DNA of 64,000 nt from Merluccius polli (Eukaryota > Chordata > Actinopteri > Gadiformes > Merlucciidae), in NCBI GenBank assembly GCA_030340625.1, contig JAOPHQ010002000.1:77001-141000 (forward strand), written 5' to 3'. The stretch's first letter is position 1. Each line of letters opens with the position of its first letter. The translations under genes were made by a program, and so were the position numbers. This document shows positions 1-9,750 of this stretch, piece by piece. The notes under the pieces were generated by a model that saw nothing but the letters and a program-made list of their open reading frames with translations, searched no databases and was not told the DNA's origin.

Positions 1-421
1 TTTTATTTAGCTTCGCCCTGGGTCTATTCCAAATAAGTAACCCCCCACCCCCACCACCTCACCAAATATGCTCACATGCGGGGGACTTTGAAGAGTCTTT
101 GAGACCAGGTTTCAAATGATGATGGGCAACCGATGGCAGGCGGGGGTTCCCTATGCTTCCCTCCTGTAAATCCATTCTCCACACAGCACATTTGAAATCA
201 CACCAGCGTCCCCATAACACGCCGGAGGAGACATTAAGCGGCGGTGCGTTACTTTCATGTACGATAGCGTGGTCCCCCTGTACACTTTGATGTGCTCTCT
301 TCTTTTTTTTCACGTTCATGCTTTATTGAAAATAACACGCCCGCGCTGAAGCAATGGCAGCTAGAGCTTCCTGTTGCTACACTTGTGTGTAGCCTAGCCT
401 AGCCTAGCATGGCGTAGCCTA

Positions 422-454
422 CCCCCCCCCCTCACACACACACACACACACACA
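422..454. repeat. C-run followed by (CA)n microsatellite
   Basis: Ten C residues (422-431) are followed after CT by about eleven CA units. This is one of several places in the window where a C-run sits directly 5' of a CA array. Confidence 0.9.
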
Positions 455-716
455 GCCTCCTCAGGATTGGCTTGTTTGTGTTTGGAGGTGATTAGGGAGA
501 AAGAGCTGGGGCCCGGAGATGTAGAGAAGAGTGGCCCCCTCGACCTATCAGGGAGCAGGGTGTACCGAGCACTGCGCTGCCATTGGTTGCCGGGGGTAAC
601 ACACACGTCTTCATTTCCTCTAGCCATGCTCTCTGAGTGCCCGGCTCTTCACGTCCAAGCCCTGGGGGGGGTGATAGTGTCAGGATTAGAGTCTCTGTCT
701 TTTGAATGTGCACGTC

Positions 717-890
717 TGTGTGTGTGTGTGTTATTGTGTGTGTGTGTGTGTATGTGTTATTGTGTGTGTGTATGTGTTACATACACATTTATATATATAT
801 ATATAATTTATTATTATATTATTTATTTATTTATTTTTAAATTCATTTATATATTTTATATATATATTATTTTTTTTATTTTTTTTATTT
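717..890. repeat. Interrupted (TG)n then AT-rich low complexity
   Basis: TG repeats interrupted by TTAT at 717-779 pass into (AT)n, ATTT and T-rich sequence to about 890. A 141-residue frame across it (CVCVC then YIYI) is a translation artefact. Confidence 0.85.
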
Positions 891-1080
891 GAATGGTTGG
901 TTTTGCGATATGGGGGGAATATGGGTCTTTCCTCTCTTCCTGCCGGTAGAGAGGAAGGACGCCATCTTCAACATCATCATAATCTCTCTCCTGTGTTTTA
1001 TTTAATCTTTCTTTATAATGTGTAATATGAATTTAGTTTATAATCTTGGTATGGTCATCAATTTCTGAGACCTGCTATAG

Positions 1081-1374
1081 ATGATGACCAACGACCAGGG
1101 CCGGATCCTACACAAATGCTATGTCACAATTCAAGTGGGGAACCACACAAGGCACAAGATTATTCTACCAAAGAGAACAACCATTGGTAGTATTGAAACC
1201 ATTGCTAAGGTGCTTGAAACAGACTCACCTCTGAAGAAGTCCAGTGCCGAGGTCAGCAGCATTGACACCTCACACAACGCCAAAAGACCTCCATCGCAGT
1301 TGTGGCATCCATCTGTTGACCTAAGTAACTTGAATGGAAAACAGCAAAAGGTGGCACAGATGCTACATGAATAA
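1081..1374 (+). pseudogene. Ty3/gypsy pol fragment, protease end and linker to RT
   Basis: This 97-codon frame is the longest uninterrupted coding piece of relic A. The segment HKIILPKRTTIGSIE (about residues 25-39) resembles the stretch after the aspartic protease in Ty3/gypsy pol proteins, and VDLSNLNGKQQKVAQML near the end resembles the lead-in to reverse transcriptase. The protease active site itself is not in the frame. The ATG is probably only an internal methionine of the old polyprotein. Family similarity is recalled, not searched. Confidence 0.7.
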
Positions 1375-1489
1375 TCTGCTGCCTTCACACAACACAACAA
1401 ACCATCCATCAACCTGAAAGATGACATTCCTGTCCAATGAGCGTACATGTCTCTACCAAAACCCCTGTACCAAAACCCCTGTACCAGGA

Positions 1490-2271
1490 ATTTAAAGAAT
1501 ACAACTAAGACCTCCTAGCCAAAGGATGGATAGTGATGTCAAAGTCTCCATACTCTGCACCAGTTGCCTGTGTCCGCAAAAAGGATGTGTCACTCTGGCT
1601 GTGCAACGATGACTGACTAAGCAGATGATGGTACCTGACAGACATTCTCTGCCATGGATCCAAGACCTGACCGACCCTGTGCGGCTACAGCTCATTCTCC
1701 ATTCTTGACCAAGGCAAAGCACACCACCAAGTTTTTATTGCAGAGGGCTCCAGACACCTCACCGCTTTCATCACACCGTGGGGAATCTACAAAAGGATAA
1801 GGATACCCTTTGGCATCTCCAACATCCGGCAGCCTTCCAGAGGAGCATGGAGGAGATGTTAAAGACACTCAGGGACGAGTGTGGCATACCCTACCTTGAT
1901 GTTGTGCTCTGATTTGCTAAGACATTTGAAGAGCATGTGGAGGGACTCATCATCAGGTCATCAGGGCTCTCCAGAGACATGATATCAAGCTCAGGCCAGA
2001 AAAATGCGAGTTGTTTAAGAGAGAGGTCTGCTACGTGGTAAGACTTGACTCCGCTGAGGGCTTGAGAATTGATTCAAAAGACCTGGAAGCAGTCCTGGCT
2101 GTCAAAGACAGGACACCAAATCCTGTTGGAAAAGTCAGGAAGTTGCTGGGGTTCCTCAGCTACTACCTGACCTACGTCCAATACTTCTCAAGGATAGCCC
2201 TAAAAACCCCAAAATCCATATATGAGCTGTTCCATGTGAAAACATCAGCACAACCCCAGCACCACCACTGA
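1490..2271 (+). pseudogene. Ty3/gypsy reverse transcriptase relic (copy A)
   Basis: Several RT blocks can be read across frameshifts: SPYSAPVACVRKKD (about 1550-1590), SILDQGKAHHQVFIAEG followed by HLTAFITPWGIY (about 1697-1785) and IPFGISN (about 1806-1826). The catalytic YXDD box reads YLDV followed by VL and a stop (about 1890-1912), so the second catalytic aspartate is lost. The connection region LLGFLSYYLTYVQYFSRIA is intact in the frame 2011-2271. A local tandem duplication (ACCAAAACCCCTGT twice, about 1456-1483) also breaks the frame. It is dead beyond doubt. Confidence 0.85.
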
Positions 2272-2400
2272 AGTCACCCTGAGGCAAATTCAAAAGTCCA
2301 CAGCTGTCATCCAGAACTCCTGTCAAGCGGACTAGTGAACACCAGAACACACTACAGAGACTCAACATCCTAAACCAATCCACCAGTTCTAGCCTACCTT

Positions 2401-2780
2401 AATTTTGACCAGCCATTCACACTTCACATGGATGCCTGTGACCAGGGCCTGGGAGCAGTTTGCCTCGAGATCACTAACACCAGCCGAGAAGAACCATTCT
2501 AGCAAACTCGAGTTCCTCACCTTGAAGTGGGCAGTGTTGGAGAAGTTCCACGACTACCTGTTCTATGTACACTACCATCTATACAGACAACAACCCCTTG
2601 ACATGTCATGAGCACTGCCAAGCTGAATGCTATGGGCCAAAGGTGGGTCGGAGTGCTAGCAAACTTGACATTCGACATCAAGTACAGACCCGGCAACCGC
2701 TCAGAGAACCCCAGGCCATCAGCAAGCTCATCAGACTGAAAGAAACCGACCAGTACTGTCCAATATACAGAGCCCTCTGA
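2401..2780 (+). pseudogene. Ty3/gypsy RNase H relic (copy A)
   Basis: The start reads NFDQPFTLHMDACDQGLGAV, with the first RNase H aspartate in MDACD (normally TDAS or similar). The frame then shifts; the second frame gives KLEFLTLKWAVLEKFHDYLF, containing the conserved glutamate of the KLEFLALKWAV-type motif. A third frame gives YTDNNPLT, the third acidic motif, and FDIKYRPGN, the usual RNase H end. At least two frameshifts separate these motifs. Confidence 0.85.
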
Positions 2781-2805
2781 ATTGTGCCACAAGCTGAACC
2801 TACTA

Positions 2806-2872
2806 TACTACCTCAGCTTCCAAGGGCCTCACCACTAAACCTGCGGTGAGGCCCTGGGAAGCTGAGGTAGTA
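2806..2872. repeat. Hairpin, 28-bp arms and 11-nt loop
   Basis: The arms 2806-2833 and 2845-2872 are reverse complements with one mismatch (27 of 28), separated by ACTAAACCTGC. It sits exactly at the junction where integrase has been lost from gypsy relic A. The right arm contains TGAGGTAGTA, but nothing else supports a microRNA. Confidence 0.95.
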
Positions 2873-2879
2873 CTGGTAA

Positions 2880-3060
2880 CATAACATCTATGTGGTCCAG
2901 GAGCAAGTTGGTGACAAACCAATCTACAAAGTTATCATGGAAACTGGCAGCAACGATTTGAGTGATTCAGAGAATGAGGAACCAGTGGCTATTGGTTGAA
3001 GGAACCTGTGCAAAAGTTCCTACCTCAAGCCCAAATCCAGTCCGTCTGAGCCACCGGAGA
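2880..3060 (+). pseudogene. Tail of Ty3/gypsy pol after integrase (copy A)
   Basis: The frame reading NIYVVQEQVGDKPIYKV (2882-2932) resembles the chromo-like or GPY/F-like tail of fish gypsy pol proteins, where a 'vyvVQerVgdkPiYkV' segment is common. It continues to about 3050 through EENEEP-like acidic residues and KPKSS. It is directly preceded by a hairpin, showing that the intervening integrase was deleted. Confidence 0.6.
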
Positions 3061-3828
3061 TCTGATCAAGTGCATAGTCCCATTTCAAGTAAGACATGAA
3101 ACAGACACACACACTTTGTAGTTAGTACTCCATCATTTTGAAATACTTCAAATACGCACATTTGTGAGGCCGTGCTATACAATACAACTACACTTTTTGA
3201 GTATAATACAGGTTCTTTTTTTCTTTTTTACTGATTAGTAAACTCTGATTAATAATGATCAGTGCAGATTGAGATGTAGACTGTTCTTATTTTATCTAAA
3301 AACATTCTACTTATTCTATGATCTTCCATACAAGCCATCAATAAAGTGGCTTGTATGGAATACATAGTTATGATTCACCTTGAAGCCTTCTTACGTAAAT
3401 ATTTGCATGTGTATGCAAACACGTGTTCACACAAATACACAGGCCAGCACACAGTGACACATACACTGATGCAATCACACACGCACAAAACACTTGTTAT
3501 ACCGCTTCAATGCTGGCCATTTATTTGTATTCCAGTTTTGCATGTTTTATGTTTTATGTCATCTTATTTCTATGCATGATTATATATTGATTTTTTTTTT
3601 CTGGATGTTGTATCATATTTTTAGTCCATATCTTATTTTTATTTTGCTTTGCTGCTCAATTTTCCGAGTCATTTCACTTTATCTTTATGTGTTCTGTGCA
3701 AAAATAAATAAACTAATAACGTAAACTCCCCTCAATCCTCCTTTGCCATATATTCAGTAACCATAAAACAAATCATTTGTCAACATTAACTCACTTTCTA
3801 TTCCACAATGCACACGTGTATATGCCTT
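3061..3828. other. Non-coding stretch after gypsy relic A
   Basis: AT-leaning sequence with a perfect 14-bp hairpin at 3324-3360, a few CA-rich words at 3440-3480 and a T-run at 3590. No LTR, poly-A tail or gene could be recognised. Confidence 0.5.
3324..3360. repeat. Perfect 14-bp hairpin, 9-nt loop
   Basis: TTCCATACAAGCCA (3324-3337) is the exact reverse complement of 3347-3360, with a 9-base spacer. It lies in otherwise unique DNA. Confidence 0.95.
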
Positions 3829-3832
3829 CAAA

Positions 3833-3858
3833 CACACACACACACACACGCACATGCC

Positions 3859-3897
<39 letters not shown>

Positions 3898-3989
3898 TCT
3901 CTCTCTCACACACACACACACATAGGCACACACCTACGCACACACACAGGCACAAATGCATCCCCCCCACACACACACCTTATCACCCA

Positions 3990-4044
<55 letters not shown>

Positions 4045-4170
4045 ACACGTACACACACACCCATGAGCTTGTTGCGCTCCATACGCACCAGACTGTTGTG
4101 AGCATCAGAGCACTGACCTCTAGGCTCCAACCAGCTGACCCCTGGGTGAATGACTTGGAGCATCCAGACT

Positions 4171-4224
<54 letters not shown>

Positions 4225-4240
4225 CTCTCTCTCTCTCTCC
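3833..4240. repeat. Compound (CA)n / (CT)n microsatellite block
   Basis: Several CA arrays (3833-3850, 3866-3895, 3909-3922, 4000-4064) alternate with short CT arrays, and a C-run (3962-3968) precedes one CA array. A long (CT)n array follows at 4173-4240. Frames of up to 173 codons across it are made of HTHTHT and SLSLSL and are not genes. Confidence 0.95.
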
Positions 4241-5024
4241 CCCTCCCTTCCTCTCACCCTCCTCCTGGCCCAGATACGAGGGTAGGCAGCTCCTTTAGGT
4301 TGGGGTATGGAGGGGGGGTGGGGCGGTGGGGGTGGGGGTGGAAGGTTGTTTGTCTGGCTCCCCTCCCCCTTGCCTCCTCTCCCCTGGCTGGATCAATAGC
4401 GGGGACCATTACAGACCAGAGAGCAGGGGTCAGCATCAAAGCCCTCCTGCCCACGTCCCGCCACCTGGTGTTCCATTTAGAGACGCACGGAGCCCAGGAT
4501 ACACTTTCCTTCCTCCCCCCCACCCCCCGTCTCCCCCATCCCGCCACCATTTCCATGGCCCTCCCGTGAGCAGGCTATGGACCTGGAACCAGCCTCTGAT
4601 CTGTCCTCCCCGGTCACCCGCACAGGGAAAGGGGGGGTCAAGGGGTCAGTCCCAGTGGACCACCACACAGGCACAAAAGTATTTGATCAGGAGGGGCCTG
4701 GGCTTGTTGTTTACTTTTATGTGTCTTCTTTATTTATTGGAGACCCCTGACTCATCCCTGGATATGAGCCTGTCTTGTCTATCACTTTATATGCCTGTCT
4801 GTCGTTCAGTTTATATGTCTGTTCTGCCTGTCCGTCTGTCTGCCTGTGTGTCTGTCAGTCTATTTATCCTCATCCCTGGCTCCCCAAGCTGGTCTAGTAA
4901 CAAATGGCAGTGAACACACATTGTGCTGTAGCTCTCCGAGGGCTGTTAGACCACCAGCTCCAGGAATACATGTTACAGTAATGTATCCTGAGCTTGGAAT
5001 CTGTTTAGGAAGCGCTAGGCCTCC
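4241..5024. other. GC-rich unique non-coding stretch
   Basis: GC-rich sequence with G-runs at 4309-4340 and C-runs at 4516-4530. A 195-codon frame crosses it but is proline- and serine-rich without any domain I recognise. It could hold an exon or conserved element; the sequence alone does not decide. Confidence 0.4.
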
Positions 5025-5066
5025 CTCTCTCTCTCCTTCTCCCTCTCCCCGTCTCCCTCTCTCCCC

Positions 5067-5102
<36 letters not shown>
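5025..5102. repeat. CT-rich block ending in (CT)n
   Basis: Pyrimidine-rich TCTCTCC blocks lead into about 13 uninterrupted CT units at 5073-5099. Confidence 0.85.
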
Positions 5103-5163
5103 CTCTCTCTGTCTACAATGCATTAGCGGCTCCCAGTATGTCCCCTAGTCTTGTGAACAGGGG

Positions 5164-5361
5164 TTGATGATGATGATGATGATGAGGAGGAGGAGGAGGA
5201 GGAGGAGGAGGAGGAGGGGGAGGAGAAGGGAGGGGGGGGTGAGGGAGGTTGGAGGAGGAGGAGGAGGAGGAGGAGGAGGAGGGGGGGGGGGGGGGGGGGG
5301 GAGGAGGGGGGGGGGGGGGGGGGGGGAGGAGGGGGAGGAGACGGACTGGGGGGGGGGGGGG
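5164..5361. repeat. Polypurine (GAT)n-(GGA)n-poly-G tract
   Basis: GAT units (5166-5185) turn into GGA repeats (5186-5280), then G-runs longer than 15 (about 5279-5330 and 5349-5361). The plus strand is almost wholly purine for about 190 bases. Such a tract can form triplex or G-quadruplex DNA. It is mirrored by a TCC tract on the same strand at 5546-5682. Confidence 0.95.
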
Positions 5362-5545
5362 CATCAGACAGGGTCTGATGCGCTTGGCAAAAGGCTGAGG
5401 CTGGTGACAGATGGCGCCGAGTCTGCGGCGCTCTGGCGGAGCTCGGCTGGTGCTAGAAACCCTCCTCTCTCACATTCCAACAAATCCTACCAGGAGGCTG
5501 CAGAGTCTGTCACACCACTCCAACGATCCACAGGGCTCTTATCAC

Positions 5546-5682
5546 ACTCTCCTCCTCCTCCTCTTCCTCCTCCTCCTCGTCCTCCTCCTCCTCGTCCTCC
5601 TCCTCGTCCTCCTCCTCCTCCTCCTCTTCCTCCTCCTCGTCCTCCTCCTCCTCGTCCTCCTCCTCCTCCTCCTCCTCCTCTG
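5546..5682. repeat. Polypyrimidine (TCC)n tract with CGTCC interruptions
   Basis: About 135 bases of CTCCTC units with regularly placed CGTCC variants (5578, 5593, 5605, 5638, 5653). It is the complement type of the GGA tract 190 bases upstream, so the two form an imperfect inverted repeat. Confidence 0.95.
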
Positions 5683-5743
5683 TACCCCAATGCACCCCCC
5701 TACCCGCGCCCCGCTCCAGTCTTATCCCTGACCAGTCAGAGCT

Positions 5744-5745
<2 letters not shown>

Positions 5746-5784
<39 letters not shown>
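5746..5784. repeat. (CA)n microsatellite
   Basis: Nineteen uninterrupted CA units. Confidence 0.95.
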
Positions 5785-5787
<3 letters not shown>

Positions 5788-6465
5788 GTGCCCTTGCACG
5801 TTTATACATTAAACATTTTATGTACATTCACACATTAACATGTATAGAGGGCGGGGGATGACGTCTATGGCCCTGGTAAGATAAGAAGCAGCAGGGGTAT
5901 GTTGATGTGGACAGACACAGCCCCAACCCCACAGTTTAATTTATTTTTTAGATTGGGAACCGTTGGCAGGAAGGCAGAATTTCGAGAGATGGCCTTTCCC
6001 TCCCGCGCCCCCAGTGTAAAATCTTATTCAGTAAACATAGGGCCAAATCATGAAAGAAAAGAACTTACAGTCCGTTTATATCAGAGGAGGAAGAACCTAA
6101 GAGGCTTTTCAATTAGTTGCGCCACTGACCGAATCTGCCTTTGGTGATGGAGAGAATGAAATATTGGCCATACTTAACCCCCCTGACAATCTGAACATGC
6201 ATGTTCACAGTGACCCATATTTTCAAGGTTCTTGCGGGACGTGGAATTCAAAGTGGCCCATAATGAGCCGCTCAGCGACTTTATAAACAGAAGAAGGGCA
6301 ACCACTGAATCGCCTGAACCATGTGATGTTTTGTTTCATTATTTATTATTTGTTTTATTATCCGTTTGCCTTAGGAATTTTTTTGTGTCTTTAGCATTGG
6401 ATATCGTGTGGATTGTTCAACTAATTTTGACAATGTAATTTGTATGTGGTGTTCAACATCCTGTT
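5785..6465. other. Unique non-coding stretch
   Basis: No repeats or recognisable coding signal. Includes AT-rich words such as TTATTTATTATTTG near 6340. I see no gene. Confidence 0.5.
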
Positions 6466-6747
6466 TCCCCCCCCCCTCTGTTCCTCCCCGTCTCTCTCTC
6501 CTTCTCCCCCTCTCTCTACCCCCATTCTCTCCTCCCATCTCTTTCTCTCCCCCCTCTCTGTCCCGCTCTCTTCCCTTCTCCCTCCCTCCCTCCCTCTCTC
6601 CCCTGCCTCTCTCGACCCCTCCTTTCATTCACCCCCACTCTCTCTCTCTCCCTCTCACTGCATCTTCCTCTCCCTCTATATTCCTCTCTCCCTCTCCTCC
6701 CCTGCCCTTCTCCCATGCCTGCCCTCCTATCTCTCTCCCTCCCTCCC

Positions 6748-6781
<34 letters not shown>

Positions 6782-6830
6782 TGTCTTTCCCTATGCCTCT
6801 CTCTCCCTCACTCTGCTCCTGTGTTGCCTT
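6466..6830. repeat. Long CT-rich (pyrimidine) block
   Basis: About 365 bases of CTCC, CCCT and TCTC words with a pure (CT)n run near 6753-6779. Four overlapping frames of 66 to 149 codons here are serine, leucine and proline or arginine and glycine translations of the repeat. Confidence 0.9.
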
Positions 6831-6962
6831 CTGTTTGTGCTAATGAATGACTTCTGAGTGGAGGTGATGCTGTGAGCGGATCACCGGGGGGATTCTGCAT
6901 CACATTACTGTTAATGATAATAAAAAGAACAGTCTGTGCTAAAACACTTAGATTTTTTCCCC

Positions 6963-6966
<4 letters not shown>

Positions 6967-7001
<35 letters not shown>

Positions 7002-7008
7002 TCTCTCG
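6967..7008. repeat. (CT)n microsatellite
   Basis: A short C-run, then about 18 CT units ending in CCCTCTCTC. Confidence 0.9.
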
Positions 7009-7012
7009 TCGC

Positions 7013-7924
7013 CCCATATGGAATATGAGGTGAAAAATCTCCTGTTGTTCTGGAACGTATGCAATTAATCAGCTCTATCTGTTTTTCTTTGTCTTTTTTT
7101 CGTGTTTGTGTTCACAGCTGTTGCCTATTGAGAAATAACTGGATTTTGACGCATGGTACAGTAGTGTAGCATATGGGTTACACCACGGAGCACAAAAACA
7201 CAACATCAGGCACATCTTAGCCCTCATATAGTGCTGAAAACTGTGCTCCTCCCTGAGGAGTCTAACATTGAACTCAAGAACACCAGAGATAATACGCAGC
7301 GCTTTATTATTATTGTTTATGCAGACTGCATCACTCGCTGCTTTATAGGTTTGTATCATTTGTTTACCAGCCATAACGATTCATCAGCATTTTAGTCGAA
7401 GCAATCGAGATGAATGGACTCCCAAACCCCCCCGTCCCCCGTCCCATTTGAGTCGGTTGCGGTCCACTGCTCTCAGATCACAGACCGGTCCTCTCCGTTC
7501 CCGCCAGCAGATCCTGGCTGTCCTCCCGTTGTGTGGCAGGTCAGAGTGGCTCACTCCCAGTCCCCTTGCCACCACCAACAGGAGGGTGGAGAGAGCAGCC
7601 GGGTCAATGGCTCTGTGGCAAGCCTCTCCCCTCCCTCTTTTCCTGGCCCAGTAAAAGGGCAGGGATGGCGATGGTGAGTCTCTGGGAGCATTGATCGGTG
7701 GCCAGGTGTCCATGAGCTGCTGTCAGAAGCCTAAAGGTCAGCCCAGGCCGACTGGACCCAGCCTCTGTGTGGGCATGCTATGGCGAGGCTGAGTTCATGC
7801 CCAGAGAGGGTCCCTGTGTCTCACTCCGGTCTGTGTTGGTCCCCCCACCAGCCACCCCCACCCCCCAGCCCCACCCCTGCCAGCACTGGCCGGTGAGGAG
7901 GAGGAGATGGGGGCTGCCTCCCAT
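7013..7924. other. Unique non-coding stretch
   Basis: Mixed composition with no transposon signature. The GC-rich portion 7400-7770 contains several overlapping open frames of 60 to 110 codons, none with recognisable domains. It may hold conserved regulatory sequence but this cannot be shown without comparison. Confidence 0.4.
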
Positions 7925-7975
7925 CTCTCTCTCTCTCTCTCTCTCCCTCTCTCTCTCTCTCTCTCCCTCTCTCTC

Positions 7976-8064
<89 letters not shown>

Positions 8065-8135
8065 CACCCCCACCCCACCGCACTCCCACCACCATCACAT
8101 CCTCCTCCCCCCCCCCCCCCCCCCCCCCCCCCCCT
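7925..8135. repeat. (CT)n array followed by C28 run
   Basis: CT repeats with periodic CTCC interruptions (7925-8059), then CACC-rich sequence and 28 consecutive C residues (8107-8134). The homopolymer length should be treated with caution because such runs are error-prone in assemblies. Confidence 0.95.
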
Positions 8136-8590
8136 ACTCTCTGCTCTGTTTTTCGTGTGCGTTTGATGTCAGACACATTACACATTATGGGTAGCTTTTA
8201 GAGTTATTAGCGCGGGCCGGCCCCACACACAATGAGCCCACTGCCCTGTTCCTTTTCATTTTCCCCCCGAAACCCGAAATTGCTTAATAAATGAGTTGAC
8301 CCCTATTTTTGGTGATGGTGACACGGGAACAGAATTGCATCAAATTGCCACCGCGGAGGATGGGGTTTTGCATTGCCGTTTTTATTGCGGCTGAATCACA
8401 GCTTGTGCCCGGTGTGGTTTACATTAACGAAGGTGGCCTGTGAAAAGGGGGGATAATTGTGGTGCTAACTGCTCCGGAGGCTGACGGGATCCATTTCCAG
8501 GCTTGACAAGGCCAGCGGTGATGGGGAAGGGGCCGTTCCTGTACACAGAAAAACATGGATAAGCTGATTTGCACCTACTGGCATACATGC
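8136..8590. promoter_or_regulatory. Candidate conserved non-coding element
   Basis: A repeat-free stretch between microsatellites with homeodomain-like and AT-hook-like words (TGCTTAATAAATGAG, TTTTTATTGCGG, ACATTAACGA) and balanced composition. It resembles teleost developmental enhancers in texture only. No conservation could be tested. Confidence 0.25.
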
Positions 8591-8597
8591 AATGAGT

Positions 8598-8604
8598 ACA
8601 CACA

Positions 8605-8650
<46 letters not shown>

Positions 8651-8700
8651 ATGCATGTGTGTGCATGTGCACAAACACACACACACACACTTAATACACA
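8598..8700. repeat. (GT)n array flanked by (CA)n, self-complementary
   Basis: ACACACACA (8598-8606) is followed directly by about 21 GT units (8607-8648), then CATGCATGTGTG words and another CA array (8675-8690). CA next to GT makes a potential hairpin. Confidence 0.9.
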
Positions 8701-8788
8701 CACAGACATACACCAACATGTGTACTTTAAGAAAAACATACACGTCTAATCTCACGCATTGATGCCCAGACACGTGCACACACATACA

Positions 8789-8852
8789 CAGTCCCACCCC
8801 CCACCCCACCCCCTCCGACACACACACACACACACAGACACACACACACAGA
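8789..8852. repeat. C-rich block followed by (CA)n
   Basis: CCCACCCC-type sequence followed by CACACACA words broken by one GA. Again the C-rich part is on the 5' side. Confidence 0.8.
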
Positions 8853-9195
8853 TGATTGTCTCTTGCCCCTGTCAGGTTGTGTGTTGTTTCTCTTCAGCCA
8901 TGGAGACCGCATCCTGGGAAATTGAGCGATTTCTGATTGAAAACAGTGGCGGTAATTAGAGCACTCACTATTTGTAACCACTTGGCATTGCATTAGTATG
9001 CAAAGCTGGCAGCCAGCTAATCTGGGGGAAACGTTTGTTTCCTTAATTGCCCTCTTAGGACAAAAGTAACGGGGCTGTGCGGGGAGGGAACACAGTAAAA
9101 TGTTAACGTGCTGCAGCAGCTCCCAGGAAGCCTGGTGCGTTCGGGGGGGCATGCGACTCCCCAAGCAACGAGGTTAAACTCCACTAATGGGCTGC
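8853..9195. promoter_or_regulatory. Candidate conserved non-coding element
   Basis: Repeat-free DNA with GGTAATTAGAGC, a CCTTAATTGCCC word and TAGTATGCAAAG, which are typical homeodomain and POU-like sites. It is flanked by microsatellites on both sides. This is a texture-based guess without a conservation test. Confidence 0.3.
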
Positions 9196-9199
9196 GCAC

Positions 9200-9200
<1 letters not shown>

Positions 9201-9260
<60 letters not shown>

Positions 9261-9287
9261 ACACACCCACAAACACACACACACATA
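9201..9287. repeat. (CA)n microsatellite
   Basis: About 29 uninterrupted CA units, then CCCACAC variants, leading into the minisatellite that follows. Confidence 0.95.
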
Positions 9288-9750
9288 GGCACACAACAGA
9301 TACACACATAGGCACAAAACACACACACACACGCATGGGCACACAACAGATATACACATAGGCACAAAACACACACATATACACACACATGGGCACACAA
9401 CAGATACACACATAGGCACAAAACACACACATACACACACACATGGGCACACAACAGATACACACATAGGCACAACCCCCCCCCCCCCCACACACACACA
9501 CACACACTTGCATGGGCACACAACAGATACACACATGGGCACAAAACACACACACACACACACACACGCACATGGGCACACAACAGATACACACATGGGC
9601 AAAAAAACACACACACACACACACACACACGCATCGGCACACAACAGATACAAGGGCACACAACAGATATACCTGGACACACATACAAGCACACAACACG
9701 CATGGGCACACAACAGATACACACAAGGGCACACCACAGATATACATACA
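9288..9750. repeat. CA-rich minisatellite, units 19-69 bp
   Basis: The word GGCACACAACAGAT (or one-base variants) starts at 9288, 9338, 9392, 9446, 9515, 9575, 9636, 9655, 9705 and 9728. Most units also contain ACACATAGGCACAAAAC followed by a CA array of varying length. The minus-strand frame of 337 codons (CVCICCVPMCV units) is an artefact of this array. Confidence 0.95.

Larger units (their letters stand above)
1..1080. other. Non-coding stretch, no gene seen
   Basis: No open frame resembling a known protein is visible on either strand. The first 420 bases are mixed-composition unique DNA without obvious repeats. From 717 onward the sequence becomes a (TG)n then AT-rich low-complexity block, and 900-1080 is unique. 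The 86 to 141 residue frames here are chance frames or microsatellite translations. Confidence 0.6.
1081..3060 (+). mobile_element. Decayed Ty3/gypsy LTR-retrotransposon pol relic (copy A)
   Basis: Successive short frames on the plus strand match the order of a Ty3/gypsy pol polyprotein: end of the protease/linker (1081-1374), reverse transcriptase (about 1490-2271), RNase H (2401-2700) and the tail normally found after integrase (about 2880-3050). Frames shift repeatedly and contain stops, so nothing is functional. Nearly the whole integrase is missing: RNase H ends near 2780 and the post-integrase tail begins near 2880, with a 28-bp-stem hairpin at 2806-2872 between them. No LTRs were found on either side. 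Its sequence differs from the Sushi-like relic at 15779, so they are two different gypsy lineages. Confidence 0.85.

Noticed and set aside
2845..2875. let-7-like TGAGGTAGTA in the hairpin
   Set aside because: Only ten bases match; the following bases do not continue as let-7, and in both orientations the motif sits at the outer edge of the 3' arm, not where let-7 is located in its precursor. The hairpin is better explained by a deletion event in a retrotransposon relic.
3777..4298. 173-codon plus-strand frame
   Set aside because: HTHT and SLSL translation of CA and CT arrays.
5164..5838. 224-codon plus-strand frame rich in R, G and P
   Set aside because: Pure translation of GGA, poly-G and TCC tracts.
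9288..9750. Periodic array that could be mistaken for a CRISPR
   Set aside because: Spacers are themselves CA repeats of variable length and the genome is a vertebrate's; it is a minisatellite.
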